From positions 1 through 63,908 of the forward strand of contig CAMEDD010000012.1 in the NCBI GenBank assembly GCA_945913285.1: DNA of 63,908 nt, written 5' to 3'. Position numbers and translations under genes: made by a program. Within the stretch, counting starts at the first letter, position 1, and each line of letters opens with the position of its first letter. The notes below the pieces were generated by a model. It did not search any database. It saw only the letters and a list, made by a program, of their open reading frames with translations, and was not told the DNA's origin. Shown in pieces: positions 19,156 to 28,975 of the stretch. The stretch comes from Candidatus Sulfopaludibacter sp. SbA3. Its GTDB lineage: Bacteria > Pseudomonadota > Alphaproteobacteria > Caulobacterales > Hyphomonadaceae.

Positions 19156-20559
19156 ATGGCGATGAATCCGGGTAAAGGCCAGACAATGTGGGGTGGCCGT
19201 TTTGCCGCAACGCCCTCGGACATCATGAACGAGATCAATGCTTCGCTCGATGTGGACCGGCGGATGGCCGGGGAAGATGTGGCCGCAAGCCGGGCCCATG
19301 CGGACATGCTCGCGCAAATGGGCATTCTCAGCGCGTCGGACAATGAGGCGATCCAGTCGGGGCTCGACATGATCGCGGCGGAGATGCGGGCAGGGACCTT
19401 CCCGTTCCGGCGCGAACTGGAAGACATCCACATGAATGTCGAAGCCCGCCTCAGGGAATTGATCGGCGAGCCCGCGGGCCGGCTGCATACCGCGCGGTCC
19501 CGCAACGACCAGGTGGTGACGGATTTCCGGCTCTGGACACGCGGCGCCCTGGCGCAGACGAGCCATCTGGTCACGGCGCTGCAGGCTGCGCTGGTGCGCC
19601 GGGCCGGCGAGAACACGTCGACCTACATGCCCGGCTTCACCCATCTGCAGACGGCGCAGCCCGTGACGCTTGGCCATCATCTGCTGGCCTATGTGGAGAT
19701 GCTGGAACGCGACCGCACGCGGCTTCTGGACTGTGCGTGGCGGCTGAACGAATGCCCGCTGGGCGCGGCGGCGCTTGCCGGGACGGGCTTTCCGATCGAC
19801 CGGGATATGACAGCCGAGGCGCTCGGTTTTGCGCGGCCGATGGCGAACTCCCTGGACGCTGTGGGATCCCGCGATTTTGCGCTGGAGGCCCTGAGCACAT
19901 TGTCGATTGGCGCGACACATCTGTCGCGGCTGGCCGAGGAGATCGTCCTTTGGACAAGCCCGCAGTTCGGCTTTGCGCAGCTCCCGGACGAATGGTCCAC
20001 GGGCTCCTCCATCATGCCGCAGAAGCGCAATCCGGATGCGGCGGAACTGATACGGGCGAAGGCCTCGCTGATTACAGGGCTCTTCTCCGCGTTGCAGGGC
20101 GCCGTGAAGGCGCTGCCGCTTGCCTATGCCAAGGACCTGCAGGATGACAAAAGGCTCACATTCGAAGCCTTCGACACGTTTGACCTCTGCGCGCGGGCAA
20201 TGGCCGGGATGGTGGAGACGATCCGGTTCAAGCCGGATATGATGCAGGCGGCGGCGGGCCGGGGTTATTCGACCGCGACGGATCTTGCCGACTGGCTGGT
20301 CCGCGAGGCGGGCCTTCCGTTCCGGGACGCACATCACGCCACCGGTCAGATCGTGGCGCTGGCCGAGTCGAAAGGCGCCGAATTGGCAGAGCTTTCGCTG
20401 GCTGATCTGCAGAAGGTGAATTCCGCGATCACCAAAGATGTCTTCAATGTGCTGACGGTCGAGGCGTCTGCCTCATCCCGGACATCTTATGGCGGCACAA
20501 GCCCTGTTCGGGTCGCCGAACAAGTGGCACAGTGGACGCAGAGACTTAGACTGGAGTGA
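19156..20559 (+). CDS. argH: Argininosuccinate lyase
   Basis: This enzyme splits argininosuccinate into arginine and fumarate, the last step of arginine synthesis. It has 467 residues. The fumarase/aspartase-superfamily signature [12 protein letters not shown] is at about 283-294 with the catalytic serine in it, and FTHLQTAQP near 161-169 holds the catalytic His. The N-terminal MWGGRF is typical. It is followed at once by lptM-like and lysA, a common alphaproteobacterial order. Confidence 0.97.
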   Translation: MAMNPGKGQTMWGGRFAATPSDIMNEINASLDVDRRMAGEDVAASRAHADMLAQMGILSASDNEAIQSGLDMIAAEMRAGTFPFRRELEDIHMNVEARLRELIGEPAGRLHTARSRNDQVVTDFRLWTRGALAQTSHLVTALQAALVRRAGENTSTYMPGFTHLQTAQPVTLGHHLLAYVEMLERDRTRLLDCAWRLNECPLGAAALAGTGFPIDRDMTAEALGFARPMANSLDAVGSRDFALEALSTLSIGATHLSRLAEEIVLWTSPQFGFAQLPDEWSTGSSIMPQKRNPDAAELIRAKASLITGLFSALQGAVKALPLAYAKDLQDDKRLTFEAFDTFDLCARAMAGMVETIRFKPDMMQAAAGRGYSTATDLADWLVREAGLPFRDAHHATGQIVALAESKGAELAELSLADLQKVNSAITKDVFNVLTVEASASSRTSYGGTSPVRVAEQVAQWTQRLRLE

Positions 20560-20561
20560 CG

Positions 20562-20801
20562 ATGATGAAACGTATCCTTGCCGCCTCGGCGGCGACCTTC
20601 CTGCTTGGCGCTGTGTCTGCCTGCGGCCTGACCGGCGACCTGAAGCGCCCGGAGCCGCTGATCGGAAGCCCCAACGAGGTCGATCCGGCAACGCTGCCGG
20701 ACGCCGGCAACAAGAACCTGCCAGAGTTGCCGGACCGGCCGTCCGTTCCGGCTGCCGGCGACGCCGATGACGAACTTCTTGGCGGGCCCGGGAGCCGTTG
20801 A
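20562..20801 (+). CDS. Small LptM/YifL-like lipoprotein
   Basis: A 79-residue lipoprotein with lipobox VSAC and the CGLTGDL start characteristic of the LptM (YifL) family, which helps mature the LptDE outer-membrane LPS translocon in Escherichia coli. The rest is Pro/Asp/Glu-rich and disordered. The ATG at 20562 is preferred over the GTG at 20556 because ggag is spaced 5-6 bases before it. It lies 2 bp after argH, and its own stop overlaps the next start. Confidence 0.85.
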   Translation: MMKRILAASAATFLLGAVSACGLTGDLKRPEPLIGSPNEVDPATLPDAGNKNLPELPDRPSVPAAGDADDELLGGPGSR

Positions 20802-21034
20802 TGAAGGCGCGGCGCCTTCTGGTGGCATGCGCCATGGCGGCGTTGACTGCGTGCCGGACGTCCGCGCCTGTCATCACGCTGGCTGAAGCTGCGCAGACCG
20901 AGCCGGTCGGTGTGGCAGTTGGCGTGAGTAACAATCCGTCCGAGGGGATGACGGAAAATGACTGGGGCGGCGAAGTTCCGCAGACGAGGCCGTCCGGCGC
21001 TGTAAGCGAAGGCGGCCTCGGCGACCTCGACTAG
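20801..21034 (+). CDS. Short lipoprotein of unknown function
   Basis: A 77-residue protein with an N-terminal signal and lipobox LTAC, then a polar tail rich in Gly, Glu and Asn. I recognise no family. The ATG at 20801 has ggag upstream and overlaps the previous TGA. Its position inside argH-lptM-lysA indicates co-transcription; the function is unknown. Confidence 0.7.
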   Translation: MKARRLLVACAMAALTACRTSAPVITLAEAAQTEPVGVAVGVSNNPSEGMTENDWGGEVPQTRPSGAVSEGGLGDLD

Positions 21035-21047
21035 CCCGGGAGACCGA

Positions 21048-22322
21048 ATGCATCATTTCAGCTATTCCGGTGGGCGCCTTCATTGCGAGGGGGTGGACCT
21101 TGCGGCTGTCGCAGCCGCTGTGGGCACGCCGTGTTATGTATACTCGAGCGCGACCCTCGTGCGCCATGCGCGGGTGATTGCCGATGCGTTCCGTGGGCAG
21201 GGCGTACTGGTCGCCTATTCTGTTAAGGCGAACGGCAACCTGGCCGTCCTCGCGACGCTTGCCAGGCAGGGGTGCGGCGCCGACGTGGTCAGCGGCGGCG
21301 AATTGCTTCGGGCACGGAAGGCCGGGATTCCGGCCTCCAGGATTGTCTTCTCCGGCGTTGGCAAGACCGCGGCCGAAATGACACTCGCGCTCGAACAGGG
21401 CATCCATCAGTTCAATGTGGAGAGCGCGGCAGAACTGCGTCTCCTGTCTGAAGTGGCGGCGAAGCTCCGCCGCGAGGCGCCCGTAGCCCTGCGGGTGAAC
21501 CCGGACGTAGCCGCGGGCGGCCACCCCAATATTTCGACCGGCAAGTCCGGCGACAAGTTTGGCGTCCCCTGGGGCGAGGCGGAAGCACTCTATGCCGAAG
21601 CGGCGCGCCTGCCCGGGATCTGCGCGGTCGGGGTCGATGTGCATATCGGCAGCCAGATCGGCGATCTTACGCCGATGCGGGCGGCCTTCGAGAAGGTCGT
21701 CGCGCTGGCGCTGCGCCTTCGCCAGCAGGGCCATGCGATCGGCCGGATCGATGTGGGTGGCGGCCTGGGTATTCCGTACAAGGAGGGTGACGCCCCGGCG
21801 CCGCCATCTGATTATGCTGCAATGATCTCCGAAGTTGTTGCCGGACAGGGGTTTGAGCTCATTCTTGAGCCGGGCCGCGTGATCGCTGGAAATGCCGGCG
21901 TCATGCTGACCACAGCCCTGTATGAGAAAGAGGCTCCGGACCGGACCTTCCTGATCGTTGATGCGGGCATGAATGACCTGATCCGCCCCGCGCTTTATGC
22001 GGCGCATCACGATATCCTGCCATTGGCCGAGCCTGGGGCGGGACACCCCTCGAAAACATATGACGTTGTCGGCCCGATCTGCGAATCGACTGACAAGTTC
22101 GCCTCGGGCCGGGTAATGCCTGAGGTCAAGGCGGGTGAGCAGCTTGCCTTCATGTCGGCCGGCGCCTACGGCGCGGTGCTGTCTTCGGCCTACAACGCAC
22201 GGCCGCTGGTGCCGGAAGTCCTTGTCGACGGCGACCGGTTTGAAATCGTCCGCAGACGTCCGACATTCGAGGAATCGGTTGGGCTGGAGAAAGTACCCGC
22301 GTGGCTTACGACGGTAGCCTGA
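21048..22322 (+). CDS. lysA: Diaminopimelate decarboxylase
   Basis: This fold-III PLP enzyme makes L-lysine from meso-diaminopimelate. It has 424 residues. PLP Lys60 lies in AYSVKANGN, the HIGSQI motif is near 200, the GGGLGIPY loop follows, and the C-terminal cysteine region CESTDKFA and the substrate motif SAGAYG are present. gggag lies before the ATG. The 3' end overlaps the next gene by 22 bp in another frame. Confidence 0.97.
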   Translation: MHHFSYSGGRLHCEGVDLAAVAAAVGTPCYVYSSATLVRHARVIADAFRGQGVLVAYSVKANGNLAVLATLARQGCGADVVSGGELLRARKAGIPASRIVFSGVGKTAAEMTLALEQGIHQFNVESAAELRLLSEVAAKLRREAPVALRVNPDVAAGGHPNISTGKSGDKFGVPWGEAEALYAEAARLPGICAVGVDVHIGSQIGDLTPMRAAFEKVVALALRLRQQGHAIGRIDVGGGLGIPYKEGDAPAPPSDYAAMISEVVAGQGFELILEPGRVIAGNAGVMLTTALYEKEAPDRTFLIVDAGMNDLIRPALYAAHHDILPLAEPGAGHPSKTYDVVGPICESTDKFASGRVMPEVKAGEQLAFMSAGAYGAVLSSAYNARPLVPEVLVDGDRFEIVRRRPTFEESVGLEKVPAWLTTVA

Positions 22323-25021
22323 CAGAGATCGCGGCAAAGGTCGCCGCGACGAAGCGCAGGCTGACGCTGCTGGCGCTGGGGCACGCGTTTTGGCCGGTCT
22401 TTGTATTGGTCATGCTGTTTCTGGCCGCGGCGCTGTCGGGCGGGTTTGACCGTCTGGACAAGATCACGGCAGCTTTGATCACGCCGCTGATCATCGCCGG
22501 TGGCGGCTCGCTCGTCTGGCGCGGCATGAAATTTTATGCGGAACCGGGCGAGGCGGAGGCGGCACGGCTGCTTGAGGCGCGGTCCGAGCTTCGCCCGCTC
22601 AGTTCTCTGAAGGATCGCCCGGCACACCCGTCGGCGGCGGCGGCCGGCCTCTGGGAAGCGCATCGCACACGTCTGCTTGCGGAACTGAAAAATCTCAGGC
22701 TGCCGAGTTTCGGCGCGCAGTGGAAAACCCTGGACCCGTACCTGCTGCGCGGCCTCCTGCCGGCGGCGGTGATCGGGTTCGCCGTTCTGGCGGGCGGGAA
22801 TGGGCCGGGCCGTGTCTGGCGCGCCCTGTTTCCGGATTATGGCGCCTTGGTCGGCGCCGACAAGATGGTAGTGGAGGCCTGGGTCACGCCGCCGGAACAT
22901 ACCGGCCGTCCGCCAATTTTCCTGAAGCCCGGCACCGAAAACGTCCGTGTGCCGATGGGATCAGAAGTGACCTTGCGGACCGAAGCGAGGTCTGCGCCGA
23001 AACTGGTCATGCGCGGGGCGCGCGACAAGGCCGCAAAGTTTGTGGAGACGCCGGACGGTGCGTGGGAAGCCAAAGCGAAAATCTCGGGCGATACGCGCGT
23101 GAGTGTCCGATGGTGGGGCGAGCGCGCACGTTACGGCTTCCAGGTGCTGCCGGATGCGGCGCCCGTCATCGAGTTTGTCGCCCCGCCAGAGCCCGGCTCG
23201 CAGGACCGGGTGAAGATCGCCTGGAAAGCGTCCGACGATTACGGGCTCGCGGCGGTGGAGCTCGCGGTGCGTCTGCAGACACCGCACCCCGCTGCGCCCG
23301 GCGCCGAAGACCGCGTGCCGGTTCCGCTGCCGGGAACGGCCGGCGTGAAGGAACTGGACGCCAAGAACGAACTGGACCTCTCGCGTCACCGCTGGGCGGG
23401 GCTTCCCGTGGAAATACAGCTCGTCGCGGTCGACGGCGCGGGACAGGAAGGGCGAAGCGAAAGCATCTCCTACACGCTTCCGGAAAAGCTGTTTCTGGAC
23501 CCGCTGGCCCGGGCTGCGCAGGAAGCGCGCGTCACTGTTCTGCGCGAGCCGCGCGGCTATGCCGAGTTTGGAAAGAACGAGCAGGCGCTGCAGGACGGCG
23601 CTGTGAATACGCCCGCAACCGGACGCCTCAGCGCAGCGCCGGAAGGCGTGCGGCAAGCCGTGCTGATGCTCGAATCGATGACCTACAAGGGCGAGATGTT
23701 CATCGACGATCTCGGCGTGTTCATGGGGCTGCAGATGGCCGAGAGCACGCTGGTGGCCGCCGGGAACAAGGCTGAGGCAGATGCGGTCGAACCATTGCTC
23801 TGGGCGATTGCGCTGAAGCTGGAGTTCGGCAGCGCCGCGGACGCCGCGCGACGACTGGAGGCCGCACGGGCGGCGCTTGAGCGCGCCTTGCGCGATGGCG
23901 CGCCGGAAGAAGAAATCCGTAGGCTGATGGAAGCGTTCCGCGACGCCGCCAATGAATACCTCGCTGCAAAAATGGCCGAGGCGATTGCCAATGGTCTTGA
24001 AGAGCCGCCCTCGACCGAAGACGGTGAGGCGGCCGCCGACGGGCAAGGTCCTGGCGGTCAGGACTTTGAGGATATGCTCAACGCGTTGCAGGACCTGACG
24101 GAGACAGGCGCGAGCGACCAGGCACGCCAGCTGCTGAGTGACATCACCAATATGCTGGAGAACCTCGAGTTCCAGAAAGGCGGCGAGGGGCAGCAGGGTC
24201 AGGGCATGCCGGGACAGCAGGCCGGCGGTGAAGAGAGCGATGTGCCGCCCGAAGAGCAGGAGCTGACCGACGCAATGCGGCGCCTGTCCGAACTGCTGCG
24301 CGAACAGCGGCAGCTGAACGACGATACGCTCGCCCAGCAGCGCGGCGAAGAACCCGGCCAGCCCGGCGGCGCGCCGCCGCCGTTCGGCTCGCCCGAAGGA
24401 GAGGGCGCCGATGAAGGCGCCGGCGGCCAGCAGGAAGGCGATGGCATGGGCCGCGGCGAGGAGAACCCGGGTCAGGCCGGGACCGGCGCGGGCAGCGAGG
24501 GCGAGCCGCAAGACGGGGACCAGGGCGGCGGATTGCAGCGCGGCGGCACGCTGGCTGAGCGGCAGGCGCAGCTGGGCGATCTCCTTGACCGGCTTGCGGA
24601 GCAGTCAGGGCAGGACGAGGGCGGCGGTCAGGCCGGCGAGGACGGGCAAATCGACCCGGATGCCCTCTCCGCGATCCGCGATGCGCAGCGCCGCGCCGAG
24701 CAGGCGCTTGAGACTGGCAATGAAGGCCGCGCCATACTCGAGCAGGAGCGGGCGACGCAGCTGATGTCGGAGTTGTCACGCGAACTTGCGGGCGAACTCG
24801 ACAGCCTGCAATCGCAGCGCATGGGCGAGCAAGGCGCGACATCTGACCCGATGGGTCGTTCGCTGATGGGCGCCGGCAATGATGGTGAGGGCGTCAATAT
24901 TCCCGAAGAGGCCGAGCGCCAGCGCGCCAAGGACATCCTCGACGAATTGCGCCGCCGCTACAATGAAGCTGAGAACGAAGAAGAGCGCGAGTATCTGCGC
25001 CGGTTGCTCGACCGGTTTTAA
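22301..25021 (+). CDS. TIGR02302/DUF4175 membrane protein
   Basis: A 906-residue protein with hydrophobic segments near 24-45, 57-72 and 147-165, a beta-rich middle region, and a long C-terminal half of low complexity rich in Gln, Gly and Glu. It ends in the conserved charged tail (RRRYNEAENEEEREYLRRLLDRF region). This matches the alphaproteobacterial TIGR02302 family of unknown function, usually downstream of lysA. It begins with GTG at 22301, inside lysA, with ggag about 10 bases upstream. A cell-envelope role is likely but not shown. Confidence 0.88.
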   Translation: MAYDGSLTEIAAKVAATKRRLTLLALGHAFWPVFVLVMLFLAAALSGGFDRLDKITAALITPLIIAGGGSLVWRGMKFYAEPGEAEAARLLEARSELRPLSSLKDRPAHPSAAAAGLWEAHRTRLLAELKNLRLPSFGAQWKTLDPYLLRGLLPAAVIGFAVLAGGNGPGRVWRALFPDYGALVGADKMVVEAWVTPPEHTGRPPIFLKPGTENVRVPMGSEVTLRTEARSAPKLVMRGARDKAAKFVETPDGAWEAKAKISGDTRVSVRWWGERARYGFQVLPDAAPVIEFVAPPEPGSQDRVKIAWKASDDYGLAAVELAVRLQTPHPAAPGAEDRVPVPLPGTAGVKELDAKNELDLSRHRWAGLPVEIQLVAVDGAGQEGRSESISYTLPEKLFLDPLARAAQEARVTVLREPRGYAEFGKNEQALQDGAVNTPATGRLSAAPEGVRQAVLMLESMTYKGEMFIDDLGVFMGLQMAESTLVAAGNKAEADAVEPLLWAIALKLEFGSAADAARRLEAARAALERALRDGAPEEEIRRLMEAFRDAANEYLAAKMAEAIANGLEEPPSTEDGEAAADGQGPGGQDFEDMLNALQDLTETGASDQARQLLSDITNMLENLEFQKGGEGQQGQGMPGQQAGGEESDVPPEEQELTDAMRRLSELLREQRQLNDDTLAQQRGEEPGQPGGAPPPFGSPEGEGADEGAGGQQEGDGMGRGEENPGQAGTGAGSEGEPQDGDQGGGLQRGGTLAERQAQLGDLLDRLAEQSGQDEGGGQAGEDGQIDPDALSAIRDAQRRAEQALETGNEGRAILEQERATQLMSELSRELAGELDSLQSQRMGEQGATSDPMGRSLMGAGNDGEGVNIPEEAERQRAKDILDELRRRYNEAENEEEREYLRRLLDRF

Positions 25022-25080
25022 GACCGCTTGCGCGGCGCAGGTTTCCCTGACTTGATCCGGGAAAACGGGAGGATAATGCG

Positions 25081-26043
25081 ATGGCGCCGCGCTGGACATA
25101 CACCAAAGGCCTCAAGGATATTGGCAACGGGCTGTATGCCTGGTTGCAGCCCGATGGTGGCTGGGGCTGGTCGAATGCGGGATTGATCCGGGATGGCGAG
25201 GCATCGCTGCTGGTTGATACCTTGTTCGACATGGCGCTCACCCGCGACATGCTGTCGGCGATGGAGGACGCGACCGGGATCGGCCCGGGCCGGATCGCCA
25301 CTATCGTCAACACACATGCCAACGGCGATCATTGCCATGGGAACGGATGTTGCCCGCAGGCGGAGATTATCGCCAGCGAAGCCAGCGCGAAGGAGATGGC
25401 AGAGGTTCCACCCGCGATGCTCGCCCAGTTCAAGGCGATGGGCGCGAAGCTGGGGCCTGCCGGCGCCTACTTTGCCGATGTGTTCGCGCCCTTTGATTTC
25501 GAGAACGTCGATGAGCGCACGCCGACGCGGACATTTTCCGGCACGCTGGATATCAAGGTTGGCAACAAGGCGGTGAGCCTCATCGAAGTCGGCCCCGCGC
25601 ATACGGGCGGCGACGTGCTGGTCCATGTGCCCGGGGACCGGACGGTGTTCACCGGCGACATCCTGTTCATCGGCGGCACGCCGCTGATGTGGGCGGGCCC
25701 TGTCGCGAACTGGATCCGGGCTTGCGAGACGATCACCGCGATGGACGTGGATGTTATCGTGCCCGGGCATGGTCCGATCACGGACAAGGCGGGCGTGCGG
25801 CACGTGGCCGAGTATCTGGCCTATATCGACGCCGAGGCCCGCCGGCGGTTTGACGCCGGACTGGCCGTCCGCGAAGCCGCCCTCGACATCGCGCTCGGCG
25901 ATTATTCCAGCTGGGGCGACGCCGAACGCATCGCGGTGAACGTGGACAGTCTTTACCGGGAATATCGCGGCGACGGAAAGGTGACGCCCGTCATCGAACT
26001 ATTTGCTCTGATGGCCGAAGTGCGCAGCGCCCGCCGTCAGTGA
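25081..26043 (+). CDS. Metallo-beta-lactamase-fold hydrolase
   Basis: A 320-residue MBL-superfamily hydrolase. The metal ligands are in NTHANGDHCHGN (His79, Asp83, His84), a bridging motif is GPAHTGGD, the metal-bridging Asp is in FTGDILF, and the last His is in VPGHGP. The first His of the canonical HxHxDH is kept, while the second position is Asn (HANGDH), as in some flavin-independent quinol or thioester hydrolases. There is no signal peptide. The substrate is unknown. It overlaps the NDH-2 gene tail-to-tail by 7 bp. Confidence 0.92.
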   Translation: MAPRWTYTKGLKDIGNGLYAWLQPDGGWGWSNAGLIRDGEASLLVDTLFDMALTRDMLSAMEDATGIGPGRIATIVNTHANGDHCHGNGCCPQAEIIASEASAKEMAEVPPAMLAQFKAMGAKLGPAGAYFADVFAPFDFENVDERTPTRTFSGTLDIKVGNKAVSLIEVGPAHTGGDVLVHVPGDRTVFTGDILFIGGTPLMWAGPVANWIRACETITAMDVDVIVPGHGPITDKAGVRHVAEYLAYIDAEARRRFDAGLAVREAALDIALGDYSSWGDAERIAVNVDSLYREYRGDGKVTPVIELFALMAEVRSARRQ

Positions 26044-27353
26044 AGCTTGAGCTTCGGCCGGACGACCTGGTTGACGTGCCCCATGAAGATCATGCCGAGG
26101 CCGCGTATTGACCCGTGGATCGCCATCAGGTGCATCCGGTAGAGCGAGACATAGACAAAGCGCGCGAGGCGGCCTTCGATCGCCATGCGGCCGCCCACAA
26201 GGTTGCCCATCAGCGTGCCGACGGTGGCATAGCGGCTCATCGAGATCAGCGAGCCCTTGTCTTCGTAGGTAAAGTCCTTGAGCGGCTTGCTTTCGATCAG
26301 GGCACGGATGTTGTGGTAAGCGGTTCCCGCCATCTGATGGGCGCTCTGGGCCCGGGGGGGGACAGCGTGTGAGGCGCCGGGCGCGGTGTAGGATGCGCAG
26401 TCACCGATCGCGAAGATCCGGTTGTCGCGCGTGGTCTGGAGCGTGGCCTTGACGATGAGCTGGTTCGCCCGGTTCGTCTCGAGGCCGGCGATGTCCTTCA
26501 GGAAGTCCGGCGCCTTGACGCCCGCAGCCCAGACCTTGAGGTCAGCCGGGAAGCGGCGCCCATCTTTCGTTTCAATCGCTTCTTCGGTGACGCGGGAAAC
26601 CTGCGCGCCCGTTGCGACGTCCACGCCGAGTGCTTCCAGTTCGCCGAGCGCCGCTTCCGCGAGTTTTTCCGGCAGGGCCGGCAGGATGCGCGGGCCCGCT
26701 TCAAGCAGGCTCACCTTCAGGCGCTTCTCGTCGAACACCTCAAGCCCGTAATAGCGCAGCGCTGAAGCCGCATTATAGAGTTCTGCCGCGAGTTCGACGC
26801 CGGTTGCGCCGCCGCCGACAATGGCAATGCGCACGTATTCCTCTGCCCCCGGATCGAGGCTGAGGCGGCGCGAGCAGCGTAGGCACTGGTTGAGCAGGCG
26901 TTGGCGGAACCCGTCTGCATCCCGGCGGCTTTCGAGCGACAGGCAGTGTTCTTTGACGCCTTCGACGCCAAAGTCGTTGGAAACTGATCCGAGTGCCAGA
27001 ACGAGATAATCGTAGCGGATCCTGTGCTCGCCCATCAGCTCGGAACCGTCCACATCAAGCAAGGGGGCGACGATGACCTGGCGCTTCTCCCGGTCGATTC
27101 CCTTCAGGGCACCCTGAAAATAGCGATAGCCCCAACGGTGCGCATGGGCGCCATAACCCACTTCGTCGAGATTGGCGTCGAGTGATCCAGCGGCGACTTC
27201 GTGCAGCAGCGGTTTCCAGATGTGCGTCCGGTTGCGCTCCAGGAGGATGATGTCAAACTTTTCGCGGCCATAGCGTGCGGCAAGCCGGGCGGCGAGCTGC
27301 AGTCCGCCGGCTCCGCCCCCCACAACAACAATCTGGATCTTCAGGTTCTTCAT
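26037..27353 (-). CDS. ndh: Type II NADH:quinone oxidoreductase-like flavoprotein
   Basis: A 438-residue two-dinucleotide-fold flavoprotein. The FAD-binding VVVGGGAGGLQLAARL is at the start, the NADH-binding IAIVGGGATGVELAAEL is in the middle, and FAIGDCAS and the PRAQSAHQM quinone-side motif lie near the C-terminus. A hydrophobic C-terminal helix region fits membrane attachment. NDH-2 oxidises NADH without proton pumping and reduces ubiquinone. Confidence 0.92.
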   Translation of the reverse strand: MKNLKIQIVVVGGGAGGLQLAARLAARYGREKFDIILLERNRTHIWKPLLHEVAAGSLDANLDEVGYGAHAHRWGYRYFQGALKGIDREKRQVIVAPLLDVDGSELMGEHRIRYDYLVLALGSVSNDFGVEGVKEHCLSLESRRDADGFRQRLLNQCLRCSRRLSLDPGAEEYVRIAIVGGGATGVELAAELYNAASALRYYGLEVFDEKRLKVSLLEAGPRILPALPEKLAEAALGELEALGVDVATGAQVSRVTEEAIETKDGRRFPADLKVWAAGVKAPDFLKDIAGLETNRANQLIVKATLQTTRDNRIFAIGDCASYTAPGASHAVPPRAQSAHQMAGTAYHNIRALIESKPLKDFTYEDKGSLISMSRYATVGTLMGNLVGGRMAIEGRLARFVYVSLYRMHLMAIHGSIRGLGMIFMGHVNQVVRPKLKLH

Positions 27354-27400
27354 GGCTCAAGGTTATTGTGCGGATTCGGCGGAAAGCAAACGCAGATGGC

Positions 27401-27973
27401 TCAGCGATTGGCGCCGGGCACCCATTTAACGTCATCTGCGCCATTTTTGTTCGCCGCCCGCCCGGCCACGAACAGCCAGTCCGACAGGCGATTGATGAAG
27501 GCCAGGGCAACCGGGTTTACGGGCTCGTTCTCGAGAGCGCCGAGTTCGGCGACATGTCGTTCGGCCCGGCGGCAAAGGGTTCGCGCCACATGAAGCGCGG
27601 CAGCGAGGCGCGATCCGCCTGGCAGGATGAAGCTGTCGAGGGGCGCGATGACGGCGTTCATGGCGTCGATTTCAGCCTCCAGACGGGTGACCTGCGATTC
27701 GATGATCCGCAGCGGCGTCCATTCGAGCACGCGGCCGCGTTCGGGGGTGGCGAGGTCGGCGCCGAGGTCGAACAGGTCGTTCTGGATGCGCCGTATCGCC
27801 GCCAGCATGTCACCCTCAGCCTCGAGGGCGGCTACGCCGAGCGCCGCGTTCAATTCATCGACGGTTCCATAGGCGGCTACCCGCGGGTGCCATTTGGCAA
27901 TCGGCTCGCCGGTCGCGAGGCTCGTCGAGCCCATATCGCCGGCGCGGGTGTAGATCTTGTCGAGACGAACCAT
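27401..27973 (-). CDS. ATP:cob(I)alamin adenosyltransferase, PduO type
   Basis: This enzyme makes adenosylcobalamin from cob(I)alamin and ATP. It has 190 residues. The ATP loop TRAGDMGSTSL is at 9-19 (usually TRtGDdGtT), the central LPGGSRLAAALHVARTLCRRAER is the family signature (quoted here in two halves: LPGGSRLAAALHVA and RTLCRRAER), and NRLSDWLFVAGR lies near the end. No other cobalamin gene is in view, so it probably supplies a B12-dependent mutase or reductase encoded elsewhere. Confidence 0.94.
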   Translation of the reverse strand: MVRLDKIYTRAGDMGSTSLATGEPIAKWHPRVAAYGTVDELNAALGVAALEAEGDMLAAIRRIQNDLFDLGADLATPERGRVLEWTPLRIIESQVTRLEAEIDAMNAVIAPLDSFILPGGSRLAAALHVARTLCRRAERHVAELGALENEPVNPVALAFINRLSDWLFVAGRAANKNGADDVKWVPGANR

Positions 27974-27991
27974 GATTCCGGGCTCCTCAGC

Positions 27992-28204
27992 CTAGCCTCC
28001 GAGCTTGATGGCCCCGGCGACGATGCCAAGCAAGACGAGAAGGCCGATCGCGGCCGCCTGGAGGATCACCCGCAGGCGCATCAACTGGTTCGAACGGCTG
28101 GCCGCCTTGTCGTCCCGGCGGGCGAGGTTTGCGATCCCGAACCCCAGGACAATCACGATCCCGGCCATTGCGATGTAGAAGCCGATGGTCAGCAAGCTTT
28201 GCAT
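27992..28204 (-). CDS. Twin-transmembrane small protein, HIG1-like
   Basis: A 70-residue protein with two TM helices (about 5-25 and 48-66) joined by a basic loop ending in QLMRLRVILQA, the pattern of the HIG1 domain family associated with respiratory complexes. It lies 18 bp upstream of the adenosyltransferase gene, so the two are likely co-transcribed. Confidence 0.85.
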   Translation of the reverse strand: MQSLLTIGFYIAMAGIVIVLGFGIANLARRDDKAASRSNQLMRLRVILQAAAIGLLVLLGIVAGAIKLGG

Positions 28205-28289
28205 GGGGGGGGTGCCTTGTTTGTCCGGTGTCTATTGGTCCTTAGCCGGTTCCCGTCCATCCGGCCCTGCTGCATCCCGTCGCGGCGCG

Positions 28290-28598
28290 TCAGCTGTCCG
28301 CCTCCAGCCTTGCGGCCAGCGATTCGATCCTTTCCGCCATCCGGAGCAGTTGCTCTGATGCCTGTCCGGCAGCGTCCGTTGACGTTGCGGCATCGCGCCG
28401 GACCATGTCCAGTTCGTCGAGCAGGGCGAGGGCCGTGATCAGCAGAAGGCGCTCTTCGCCGATGTCGCCGACGGCATTCGAAATCTGCTTTGTACGGGCA
28501 TCAAGTTGCTCGCCGAGGCGCTGGATGCGCAGCTCTTGCCCCGGGGCGCAGGCAATCGAGAAGCTTCGCCCCCGGATCGAAATGTCGGCTTTGGCCAT
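28290..28598 (-). CDS. zapA: Cell division protein ZapA
   Basis: A 102-residue ZapA-family protein, which bundles FtsZ filaments at midcell. The N-terminal beta segment ISIRGRSFSIACAPGQE is followed by the LGEQLDARTKQI helix and a long C-terminal coiled coil containing the LLLITALALLDEL stretch. It sits 2 bp after the DUF4164 gene, the usual alphaproteobacterial pair. Confidence 0.92.
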   Translation of the reverse strand: MAKADISIRGRSFSIACAPGQELRIQRLGEQLDARTKQISNAVGDIGEERLLLITALALLDELDMVRRDAATSTDAAGQASEQLLRMAERIESLAARLEADS

Positions 28599-28600
28599 GT

Positions 28601-28870
28601 TCAGGTCTCTTCGCCAAGCGCCGCGCGGACTTCCTCAATCGCCGATCCGAGGGCATGGCTGGCTTCGTCGGCCAGCACCTGCAATTCGCGCTCCCGGGCA
28701 AGCGACTGGTCGAGCGCTTCGGCGAGGTTGGTGCGGCTCGCCATCAAGGCTGTGATCTCGGCCCGCAGGGATGCGGGGTCGCCGGCGCGCAGCAGGTGGG
28801 CATCAAGCGCAACTTCCAGGCGCGTAAGCGCGGCATCGAGGCGTTCGGCGGCCGGGTTGAGGTCGGTCAT
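28601..28870 (-). CDS. DUF4164-type coiled-coil protein
   Basis: An 89-residue, all-helical protein with heptad-like Leu/Ala spacing and no catalytic motif. Size and position just upstream of zapA match the DUF4164 family of alphaproteobacteria. A role in cell division is suggested by the pairing only. It is divergent from the transketolase gene, about 105 bp away. Confidence 0.8.
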   Translation of the reverse strand: MTDLNPAAERLDAALTRLEVALDAHLLRAGDPASLRAEITALMASRTNLAEALDQSLARERELQVLADEASHALGSAIEEVRAALGEET

Positions 28871-28975
28871 GGCCCCATTGAATAAACTGGAATGAAGCTA
28901 CGCGCCAAGCGCCTTGACGCTGCGGGTCAACTCTGGCCTAGCACAAAAATAAACGAGCTCAGGGAGATCAGCAGA

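Noticed and set aside
18991-20337. 448-codon open frame opposite argH
   Set aside because: It is antisense to a complete argH and has no motif or ribosome site.
20874-22337. 487-codon open frame opposite lysA
   Set aside because: It is antisense to a complete lysA; the composition is typical of a shadow frame.
22961-24511. 516-codon open frame opposite the TIGR02302 gene
   Set aside because: It is antisense to a gene with codon-position bias and conserved ends; no family resemblance.
28205-28289. 6S RNA gene downstream of zapA, a common place for it
   Set aside because: Only 85 bp are free and no long bulged hairpin can be drawn.
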